DNA of 64,000 bases, taken from the NCBI GenBank assembly GCA_019828595.1, contig JAHQRK010000044.1, positions 62,001-126,000 on the forward strand, in the 5' to 3' direction. A model generated the notes under the pieces. That model worked only from the letters and a program-made list of their open reading frames with translations. It did no database searches and had not been told where the DNA came from. Below are positions 42,790-53,011 of this stretch, one piece after another. The position numbers and the translations under genes were made by a program. This stretch comes from Aphanomyces cochlioides (taxonomy: Eukaryota > Oomycota > Saprolegniomycetes > Saprolegniales > Verrucalvaceae). Position 1 is the stretch's first letter. Every line of letters starts with the position of its first letter.

Positions 42790-44765
42790 ATGACAAATGA
42801 GCTCCGCGTCTGGTGTGTCCTAGTTGATGCTAGCAATACGGAGCTGTCGGCGGCGACCAAAGTTACGATGGACCGTAGCAATGATATCGACGACTTTAGG
42901 CATGTTGTCCAAAAGAAATATGAGAGGACTCACTTGAATGGAGTCGAACCAACAGATCTCGTTGTCAAGAAGTCAAAGATGAATCCCGTTTCTCTCAAAT
43001 CGTCTGAAGGACTGCTAAAAAAGAAAAGAACTGAATCAAACGAAGACGGTGATTCCGAAGAAATGACCCAATATGGCTTGAATGAAGATGAGGCTCTCTT
43101 GGTGGTTGTTCCCACTAAATCATTTTTGGAATATCCTCACAAGAAGCAACGTGTGGACGTCGATGCTGTTCAAGTATCAGAAACTCTCCCTGTACCGGCA
43201 CCAGTGCTTCCCCCGGAACCAGCACCAGAGCTTCCCCAAATTGATATCAGCGGGTCATATGTCATTATACCAGGTGCGTTGTTGCAGCCGGCCTCAATCG
43301 GATCGAACAGCGATATCTTGCTGTATCGTCGCGCTCAAGTGGACGAGCTGTGGCAGTTTTTGAACGATCAAGTGATTGCGGACAAGAAAATTGGGTACAT
43401 TGTCGGACCCCCTGGCACGGGCAAATCCATGTGCACATTGAGCTTCTTGGCATCTCTAGATCGCACGCAGTGGCGTGTAATTTGGATCCATTTGACCAAA
43501 AAGCTCTGCTCCACCTTTTTGGACTTGGGAACGAATAAATCATGGCTCTTTGTGCCTTCAAAGTTTGAGTTTCCTGACTATCTTGATGGCCAAAATAACC
43601 TTTTTGTTTGTCTTGATGGACTTAACAACTTCCAAGGATATGATGAAGTATTCTGCTTGATTCAAAAACGACTTGGACAACATGGAAGCAATCGATTTGT
43701 GGTTTGTTCCTCCATGGCAACGCTTGGAAAGAGAAATAGAGAAGATGACAAACACGCGGGTATCAAGTTTTTCTACATGTACTCCTGGACTAGGGATGAA
43801 TATCGAGAGGCCGTCAATAATCGAGATTTTTCAACTTGGTAAAGGACAATCTTGATGCAACGCTACCCTCCGACGTGAATGATACCACTGATTTGACGAG
43901 TAAAGACCATTTGGATGACATGGTTGATTTAAAGTTTTACTACGCCGGTGGCTCCTGTCGACACATGTTTCAATACCAAACACAAGAAGTCAAGTTGGAA
44001 CTCCGAACAGGGATCAAATGCGCCAAGAGCAAGCCCGGCCTAATAGAAGATGGTGGCGGCGAATATAACGAACACCAAATTAACAAACTCTATTGTGTGG
44101 ATAAATCCTGGGATGGAGACGATGAACGAACTGCAGTGAGCGAATATGCGCAAAGTCTCTTTGTTAAGGAATGTGGAACGAATACTATTGCTCAATTAGC
44201 GCAAAGGCTAGGTGTTTCAAAGGACCCTTCGATGCATGGACATTTTTTTGAGTGGTTGTTTTTTGCGACTGTCTGCAAAAAGGCGGTTGAACTCGAGAGC
44301 CGAAGTTCTAGCAATGTTGTTTTACCTCAAGCGACAGTAATTCCTTTTGACCCCAAGAAGTTCAGAATATTTGACAATGGAGAGCAAAAACTGGTCTTTG
44401 GAGACAAGAAGTGGTTGAAACCCATCTTGTGGAACCAGGGAGGTTGCGATGCTGTGTATTTTGACATGGAAAAAAATGATGTCATCTTTATTCAATTGAC
44501 GATATCACCCAAGCACGATCTCAAGCTGGAATATTTTGCTGAAGTGCTGTTGAAGCTTGAAGCCGCTGGAATGAAAAAGAAGGAAATGACGGTGAAGATT
44601 TATTTCGTTATCAAAGAAGAACATTTGCAAGGTTTTAAGATAGGTAACGTTGCTGATCGCGGCGTATTGGAAGAGTACGATGAAAAGTGGAGCAAAAAGA
44701 AGAGGATCGTGTTCTTGTTCTCGCTTTTAAAGAGTAGATTGTCAGGCACTCCTTACACTCTTTAA
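42790..44765 (+). pseudogene. Chimeric Crinkler effector (right-arm copy), one frameshift
   Basis: The first 145 codons are those of the intact 53012-54949 gene. From PAPELPQIDIS onward the sequence is that of the left-arm CRN (26868-28762). All domains are present: header, LLVVVP, GPPGTGKS, FVCLDG, YAGGSCRHMF, FEWLFF, GGCDAVYFD, FIQLT. It carries the same T-run frameshift as the left-arm copy, at about 43831, between RDFSTW and the frame starting at 43836. Confidence 0.9.
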
Positions 44766-44785
44766 TGTCTACTTTATTTTCGTGA

Positions 44786-44906
44786 GAGGTTTGCTTGTTG
44801 CCGATTTATGAAGTTTGCTACTGAGCTCAAGTTGGAAAAAGAAATCGAGGTTTGCTTGTTGCCCATTTATGAAGTTTGCTACTGAGCTCAAGTTGGAAAA
44901 GAAATC
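44786..44906. repeat. 61 bp tandem repeat, two units
   Basis: Right-arm counterpart of 26666-26847, one unit shorter. Confidence 0.9.
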
Positions 44907-44991
44907 TCAAATTGCCAATACACGAAATGAACACATGACATGTACCAATAACAATCTCGACGATTCTGCCGTCTATCTCGACTCTCTACCC

Positions 44992-46430
44992 AGCGAAGAG
45001 CAGAATCGCCAATACAAGCCAGCAGGGATAGTTCAGGTAGGGCATGAAGCTTGTAGGTTGTTATTCACTCATAAACCAGTGGGTTCTGTCTGGAGGAGTC
45101 GCGCTCTTTGGTGTTACATACCGTTGCAGAAGGTGCGAACGGTCGTCAGACTTGTCCGCCGACCTCTTCGAATTTCGAACATTTGGAACAATTGAAAATG
45201 TCTATCGACCAGGGAAATACTAAACGAGCTCAGATGACAAACGGATCTGAGGTCGAAGGAAACAGTGGTGGCGTCCAGCCTGACGTGTTGTTTTCTACCG
45301 AATGTGTCAACTATATAGCCATGCAGGAGTAACGTTAACGTTAGTTGTGCTTTGAGTTGGACGTGTATGAAGAAATGGATCACTACGGCCTGCGCACCGA
45401 CATGAGATTTCCTCTATGCCCAAGTCGACTAGGATGATCTCAACTTGAGTGGGCACCAGGAAGGAAGCTCTTGCAACGTGCTCTCGATGCCCAGGTTACG
45501 ATGAAGTGTCAAAAGCTGCTCCCATCTGGACCTCGCCATGAGTCATAGCGCATGCAACGCCAACAAGTAAGAGCAACCAGCATGTTTTCCATATCACACG
45601 CGCCGGCACTGTCGTGTTCATGTCCAAGCAGACTTCATTTGACGAGGAGAATCGTGCTTCCCTCAGATCCTCGTAATGAGTGACCAAGTAGACGCAATAC
45701 ACGAAGATCCCCTTGGTGGTTGTTCCCCATCGCGATTTTATCGAGTATTTATTCAAGAAGCAGCGTTACAACGTCAACAACGTGGACGTACCGAATATTG
45801 TGGTCATGTCCTGGGCTTTATTGAAATATGGTTTTGCGAGATGAGTTCCCTTCAACCATCATGCACTTCTGAAAGCAAGGACACCTTTGTAGAATCTGTA
45901 TCTCATCATGCTTCGTGTGAAAGCCAACTCCACCTTTTGATTGTGGGGTTGAAATTATTGTCAATGGTATCAGTGCAGTTCGACTCATTGATAGTAAAGT
46001 CTCTTCAAGTTGTATTGAACCACGCTGAAGCAGTTCACTTTGGCCCAACGATGACTGTCAGGGCAACTGAGCAATGCTATAGAGGGAACACAATGAGGCC
46101 GACGCATATCATATTGATAGAAGGACGCTATGATATATATAAATGTATTTGAAATCAAACGAAGTTGTTTTTCCCCGATTGACAAGATCAAGCACTAAAT
46201 CAAACGAAGTTGTTTTTCTCCGATTGACAAGATCAAGCACTTGCGACCTTAAACTGAGGCTCTTCGATCAAGTGTTGTTAAAACTAAATGGCGTAAGAAC
46301 AGACTCTCTGACGGTGAAGATTTACGTTGTGGTCAATCCAAACAAATTGCTGGAGCTTCATATTCTCTCGATTGAAGATCACCGCATTGATGGAATACGA
46401 AGAAAGATGGACCGATTAGGGTTCGCTTTT
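44992..46430. pseudogene. Right-arm mirror of secreted-protein flank and CRN remnants
   Basis: Inverted copies of the 25150-26586 features: signal-peptide fragment (44992-45572, minus), CRN header/linker remnant (45613-45873, plus) and CRN tail with 45 bp tandem duplication (46143-46423, plus). A one-base indel near 45530 and a shorter final frame distinguish it from the left arm. Confidence 0.6.
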
Positions 46431-47170
46431 GAATTGTCGAGGAGACGTCATTTGCCCTGTTAACTATCAAATCTCTTATGCACTCAACAGTGTCACCATC
46501 TTTGTACGGACATTGAACAAGTATGATATTCATCATCAACTGAACGAAGATGAATGTGGATAGATCACAGTTCCTTCTTCTCGTGTTTCCATTAATCAAG
46601 TGAGTGGTGTGGAGCCTCGTGGACACGCATATCCCCCCAAAGCCGGCGAATCAAGACGTGCAGGTTTGACATCAACTTCATGAAGCTCACGATCCATCAT
46701 TGACGGCATCGTCGTTGCAGAGAACTGGTCTGATGAACATTACCACTGAGCACAACCAGGAAAAATAAACACGAGTTGTTGACACCAACACCGAAAATAA
46801 CAACTCATAGTGAACATCATGACCCAGACATAGTTCATTTGCTTGTACTATTCTTGTGGGTATTCAAGATTGCCTCTATCCTTGGCTATTCAGTCAAGAA
46901 AAAATTATCTACAACTTTTATGAGATGCCAGCCACGATTGCGATGTTGCTTACAACGCTGGTAGAAGCTTATGACAAAATGAATCGCATGTGTTGTTACC
47001 ATTAAACTGAAGTTCTGATTAAACAAAAGAACAGCGAGTTTGAGTAAATGAGAATTCGTTTGTCAATGAGTGCGACATATCAATGCCAAAATCAAGTTCT
47101 AGGAAGGCTCTTCGACTATTTCTTAGTAGGTTCTTCTAAATGAATTGCTTCCCTCGACATAGTGCCTGGT
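46431..47170. other. Right-arm stretch without a clear gene
   Basis: Mirror of 24401-25149; no supported gene. Confidence 0.4.
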
Positions 47171-49931
47171 AATATACGTCGGATTGTTTCACGATGAAAC
47201 GAAGGAAATTTTTTGCCATATTCCGCATGATGCCTGTCCAATCGCGTGCGGTTCCTCCGTGTACCCACCCAGTCGTAGCAGCTCAAGCATGTACTTATTG
47301 CTCTTAGCTGTTCTGGAATACATCTACCTTCTTGGCTCTTCATTTTGCAGCATTATGAATTTGCCGCTATCATGGCCGACTGTGTAATGATGACTTTTGA
47401 TGGATTCCATTCAACTCAATCACCGATCATATTGTGTCAATGCAATTCTCTTAGGCCAATGTCGAGCTTTCAGACTATTTAATGAGAGCGCCTCCGTCGT
47501 TAAAGACTATTCTTAAGCCAACGTCAATGTGGATATGCGACCGACATAACCCACACTACCAAACAACAGGCATCTTGGAGTAGGCAACGGTCTGCCGCTG
47601 CGATTTCTATCCGCGTATAATTGTTTCGCAGAGTTGTTCACATTGCATTCTTGCAAAGTCTCCACGCAAGTTTTCGACTCAGCGACCCAGCATTGCATCA
47701 AGAAGGGCAAATCAGTCGCGCGGAGCTCCATTTCTTTCATCCTTGACAGAATTGAGAAATATTTCGGATCCAGAGACGGGGTTTAGAGTATTCTGCCTGT
47801 CAGGAGTTCTCTCAGGACATGAGTCAATATTGAAGCCGCCATCATGCAAAAGACAATGTCGGCGCGTGTGATATGTAAAGCATACTGGTTGTGTCTTCCT
47901 TGTTAGCGTTGCCTGCCCTATGACCCATGGCATGGTCCAGATGGGTGGATGAACAGCTTTTGGCTATGAAAAGTGGAGCAAAAAAGAAGAGGATCGTGTT
48001 CTTGTTTCTCGCTTTTAAAGAGTAGATTGTCAGGCACTCCTTACACTCTTTAATATCTACTTTATTTTCGTGAGAGGTTTGCTTGTTGCCGATTTATGAA
48101 GTTTGCTACTGAGCTCAAGTTGGAAAAGAAATCACAAATTGCCAATACACGAAATGAACACATGACATGTACCAATAACAATCTCGACGATTCTGCCGTC
48201 TATCTCGACTCTCTACCGCGCAATATCCATCCAAATGAGCCCACGGAGACTTTCTATCGTCAACATTTATACGACAATATATCTTGCGGCATGAATTAAT
48301 ATAACTCCTACAAAATGGACAACTACCCAGCTTGACGATAACATCCCAGGCGAAATACATTTATTTGAAGCCATTACCAGTTGTTCATTTTGAATTTTTT
48401 CATCCTTCCGCACGTCTCACCTTGAGGCTGTACAATCATCAACTAGAGAACTGTGAGCATTTTCAGGAACGCCGCAAAAGGTTTGCGAATAAGGTTGCCA
48501 TTCCGCGGCGACTATTCTTACGACTGGATAAACAAGGGTAGAAAGAAATTCGCGTAATTTGGAATTACACGAATTGACCCGGCGCGACTTTGTCTTCATG
48601 GACAAGGCTTTATTGCAGCATGGCTTTGCAATCAACAAAACGACGCCGTTCTTTATTGTTGCTCTCAAGTAGTGGAATTGTGGACTGTTTAGTAGGTTGT
48701 GATTGTGAACAATGCAGCTAGTCTTGTTTAGCTTGGCTGTCTCTTGGGGGGCGCGTGTGTTGGATCCATTTGCGCAAACAAAATGGTGAGTGTTTTGATC
48801 CATTTGCGTAGACAGAACGCTCCAAGTTGTTTGGCTTGGGAACTTATGGTGGTCAAACTTGGCTCCTTAATTCAAAATCTTTTGGATTTCCGGAATATCA
48901 TGACATGAAGAAAACTTTGAACAAAGATAATCCAATGCACGACTCTAACTTTTGCAGAATTGAATTATCTCTCCAAGAGAGCAATCGATTTGTCACTTGT
49001 TGTACAATGTCAACGCATGGATGAAGAAACCCAACTGAGTGAAGTTCTTCTAGGAGAATGTGAAACGAATACCATTGCTCACTCTTGGTCTTTCAAAGAA
49101 CCCTTCGATGCATGGACATTTTTTTTAGTGGTCGTGTTTTTTTGCGGCAGTCTGCAAAAAGGTGGTTGAATTCGAGAGCCGAAGCTCTAGTAATGTTCTT
49201 TTACCTGGGGCAAAAGTAATTCCTTTTGACCCCAAAAAGAAGTTCAGAACACTTGATGATGGAGAGCAATAACAGGAAACCCATCTTGTGGGACCAACTA
49301 GGCTATGATGTGGCGTATTTTGATGTGGTGGTACAAAAAGTCATCTATTCACTCTGTAAATTTACAATAACAGCCATGCACGATCTCAAGCTGAAATATT
49401 TTGCTGAAGAGCTGTCAAAGCTTGAAGCTGCTGGAATGAAAGAGGAAATGGCATGGAGATATATATTGTTGTCAAAGAATAAAGCTTGCAAGATTTTAGA
49501 TAGGCAACGTTGATGATCGCGACCAATAGGAAAAGTATGATCGAAAATGAACCACGTGCTCCCGCTTATAAAAAGAAGATTGGAAGGGCTCTTTAATACG
49601 TATTGTTGAATGTGAGAAGTTTGTTCGTGGTGGATCCATGAAATTTGTGGACTAAAAGCACGTGTTGCACATTTGTATGTCCGACTGTTTCACGGTGAAA
49701 CTAACAAACTTGCCACATATAGAATGGTGAGTGCCCAACCGCGTGCGGTTCCTCCGTACACAGGTCCAGTCGTCCGAGCCGTCCAAAGCAAGTACTCGCT
49801 GCTCTTTGCTGTCTTGGGTTACGTCTGCCTTTATTTTGCAACAGTATGTACAGCTGTACACTGTACCTGACAATCCTGTCTGAGAGTGTCAACAACGACT
49901 TTTGGTGGAGACAATTCAACACAACTGGAGA
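47171..49931. pseudogene. Right-arm mirror of membrane-protein and CRN remnants
   Basis: Inverted copies of the left-arm features: membrane-protein N-terminal fragment (47171-47391, plus), CRN header (47571-47741, minus), membrane-protein loop fragment (48091-48301, plus), decayed CRN body (48821-49541, plus) and membrane-protein N-terminus (49671-49931, plus). Differences from the left arm are rare single bases, for example near 46943 and 48595. Confidence 0.65.
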
Positions 49932-49944
49932 CCAAACGTTCTTC

Positions 49945-50803
49945 TCCGATCTTGTTGAAATATAACATGTCCCCCAAATTATTGAATTGACATTTTGCGA
50001 TGCTTCGCACTTTTGTCCTCCTGCTGCAGTCCATCTTTAATTTTAAGATCAAGTACATGCATCTCAAGCTGGGATTCTTTACTGAAATGATGTAAAAACT
50101 AAGTGGCATTGGGATGAACAAAATTTCGGGGAAATCTTACGCATGGTCGAGCAAGACAAACTGCAGGAGTTGAAATTCGCTCGATGATAAATATGGCGTA
50201 TTGACGAAATACGATGGAAGACAGACCTCACATGAAGAGAAATGGGTCCATTGGTTGGTTTTTGAAGTATCGTGGAGACGCCATTTGCACCGTTAAATAT
50301 CAATACTCAATAGTGTCTCCATAATTTGTATGGACAGCACATCTTTCGCCGCTTCATGTGGCTCGGAAGTCTAAAACGAAATGTTCTGGATGAAATGTGC
50401 CTTGTCGTATCCAAAATTCATTCTGCAACGTGCGTAAATTGATTGGCATGATATAATTCATACTTGACGCGTACCCGCACGCTTTTCGAGCGAGTTTGAG
50501 CAGAATATTATGTCTGTGGTTGTTGCGTCGATTTCAAGTACGGACATCTTGATTCGACGGCTTTGGATATATGCTTGTCCTGGCTCGGCGCCGCGACGAC
50601 ATATTTGCTGAATGCGAGCAGAAAACTAGAAGTGCGGGTTGCACCCACATTCATTTTTGTCAGATCCATGCTTTCGCCAAATAATGCAACAATTTGGGTT
50701 CCTAGTTGTGCTGAGTGTCAACATTTATATACCAAGAACTGGGAAACACCTCACGCACAAAAATAGATATTCAAGAGCGTAAAGAACGCCTTACAATCTA
50801 CTG
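49945..50803. repeat. CRN 3' flank, duplicated at 52213-53011
   Basis: Contains the decayed CRN tail (50011-50301) and the downstream flank. It recurs in the same orientation at 52213-53011, 3' of the intact CRN, with more differences than between the arms. The two CRNs therefore share their downstream region. Confidence 0.8.
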
Positions 50804-51431
50804 TTAAAAGCAAGAATACGAATTGGTCAGATACTTTTTTGGGGCCCATCTTGGATCATACTTTTCCAATACGTGGGGGTCTTCAACTTGGCTTATCTTG
50901 AAGTCTTCCAACTTTTCCGGCTTGACAACGAAATAGATCTCGACTTTCACTTCCTTCTTCATTCCAGCAGCTACAAGCTTCGACAGCACTGTGTCGAAAA
51001 AATTCAGCTTGAGATCGTGCTTGGCTGCTATCGTCAATTGGATGAAGATAACTTTTGTGGCCACCATGTCAAAATACAAAGCATCATAACCTCCTTGGTT
51101 CCACTTGACGGGTTTCAGCCACTTTTTATCAGCACAAATGTGATGCTCCTCTCCTTCACCTGTCGTCTTGAAGTTCTTCGTTGGGTCAAAAACATAGACA
51201 TCAGTCATGGGTAGTTGAACCTTTTCTGAATTTACGTCAATGAGTTCGACTTTCTCTTTTTTACTGACGCCAAAAACAGCCACTCAAACAAATAGCCATG
51301 CATTGGAGGGGTTTTCTTCGCTCCAAGATTGTATGCTTATTCAGCAATGACGTCCTTACCCGACGCATTCACAAAGCAACTGAGAGCATATTCACTCACG
51401 GCATACCGTTCACGGTTCTCGTTCAACCCAA
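50804..51431 (-). pseudogene. Crinkler C-terminal half, cut at the arm boundary
   Basis: Nuclease-like domain from the NENRERYAVSEYALS region to the stop: GGYDALYFD, IFIQLTIAAKHD and the tail are intact. A one-base deletion near 51258 and a stop near 51345 disrupt the N-terminal side. The fragment begins at 51431, directly abutting a zinc-finger gene half on the opposite strand. Confidence 0.88.
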
Positions 51432-52013
51432 GATATGAGTCAAAAGGTGCAACCGATTCTCGGCCCTTCGTCCGATCTCATCATGGGAGGTCAAGCAGGT
51501 TCTTTCATGTACAGACCTGATGCCAACACGACGGAATATGACTGCGAATGCGGGCTGACTATTCCAAAGGTAGAGAAAGACAAGCATCTCGAGTCGGAAT
51601 GCTCGCATCGCCTCGTGCAATGCCGAGCCGGTTGTGGCATTTTCCTCCAAGCCCGTGCTTGTGAAAGCCACGAAAAGAGTCGCTGTCGCCTTATTATGTG
51701 TACATGTGGCAAAATTCTTCCGAAACAAAACCTTCGAAAGCATCAGCAGTTTGAATGCAAGCTCCAACTTGTTGTCTGCCGATTTGGATGCGACAAAACC
51801 CTCACCCGAACGACGAAATACCGTCATGAGCATGCTGAGTGTGCTTTACGGCCGACGGAATGTCCCCGTAAAGCCGACGGAATGTCCCCATTGCAATATT
51901 ATCTGTTCCGCACGAGAAATTCAAACGCATGTGTGTCAGCCAACGATGGTGACGGGTCTCTCTCGCTTAATCGAGAGGATGAAACTACAAGTAGCACAAG
52001 GCTGAAGCGATGC
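51432..52013 (+). pseudogene. Membrane/zinc-finger protein, detached 3' half
   Basis: Matches the gene at 61004 from its MSQKVQPILGPSSD segment. It encodes TRAF-type zinc fingers: CECG...HLESEC, CRAGCG...HEKSRC, CTCG...HQQFEC, CRFGC...HEHAEC. A 22 bp tandem duplication at 51851 shifts the frame; beyond it a fifth finger CPHCNIICSAREIQTHVC and the C-terminus (QVAQG) can still be read. This fragment keeps finger 5 and the second Cys of finger 4, both lost in the 61004 copy. Its 5' half is at 41592-42122. Confidence 0.85.
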
Positions 52014-52212
52014 AACATGGTCTCAGAAGCACAAGGAGCGGATAAAAACCGCCAACGAACAGCGCTCTAACCACAAGTTTACGTAAGACGCACTCTTGTC
52101 CACACGAGGGACGCTGAGATCGCTCCGTACGTCGACTCTGTCCAAGCTAGGGCAGGGCACCCATCGCTGTATATGTACATTAAATATGTGTAATTGTTCG
52201 AATGTTATCGTG
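52014..52212. other. 3' flank of zinc-finger half
   Basis: A 26-codon open stretch (SDATWSQKHKERIK...) follows the stop in frame, so the ancestral protein may have been longer. Nothing else recognised. Confidence 0.35.
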
Positions 52213-53011
52213 GTGTTGAAATATAACATGTCCCCCAAATTATTGAATTGACATTTTGCGATGCTTCGCACTTTTGTCCTCCTGCTGCAGTCCATCTTTA
52301 ATTTTAAGATCAAGTACATGCATCTCAAGCTGGGATTCTTTACTGAAATGATGTAAAAACTAAGTGGCATTGGGATGAACAACATTTCGGTGAAATCTTA
52401 TGCATGGTCGAGCAAGACAAACTGCAGGAGTTAAAATTCGCTCGATGATAAATATGGCGTATTGATGAAAAACGATGGAAGACGGACCTCACATGAAGAG
52501 AAATGGGTCCATGGGGTTGGTTTTTGAAGTATCATGGAGACACCATTTGCACCGTTAAATATCAATTCTCAATAGTGTCTCCATAATTTGTAAGGACAGC
52601 TCATCTTTCGCTGCTTCATGTGGCTCGGAAGTCTTAGACGAAATGCTCTGGATGAAATGTGCCTCATCCAAAAACTCATTCTCCAACGTGCATAAAATGA
52701 TTGGCAAGATATAACCAGACACGCTTATCGAGCTAGTTTGTGGTTATTGCGCCGAATTTCAAGTACAGACATCTTGATTCGACTGCTTTGGATGTATGCT
52801 TGTCCTGGCTCGGCCGCGTCGACATATTTGCTGAGTGCGAACAGAAAACTTGGAAATGTGGTATGTGTGGGTTGCACCCAAATTCATTTCCAAATGTGTT
52901 CACAAAATGCAATTTGTGTTTCCGAGTTGTGCTGAGTGTCAACATTTATATACCAAGAACTGGGAAACACCTCACGCACAAAAATAGATATTCAAGAGCG
53001 TAAAGAACGCC
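52213..53011. repeat. 3' flank of intact CRN, duplicate of 49945-50803
   Basis: Same orientation and content as 49945-50803, including the decayed CRN tail near 52270-52500. Confidence 0.8.

Larger units (their letters stand above)
42136..43222 (+). repeat. Inverted repeat C, left copy
   Basis: Pairs with 54517 to about 55650 (sum 97739 over the CRN part). It includes the header stub, the intergenic region with a 32 bp palindrome, and the first 145 codons of the CRN at 42790. It ends exactly where the large inverted repeat begins. Confidence 0.9.
43219..51431 (-). repeat. Large inverted repeat, right arm (about 8.2 kb)
   Basis: Inverted copy of 20138-28414. The outer left end is inside the chimeric CRN; the right end is inside a truncated CRN abutting a zinc-finger gene half. 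It has two rather than three 61 bp units and scattered single-base differences. Near 50800-51300 it matches the 53 kb CRN better than the left arm at several positions. Confidence 0.93.
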
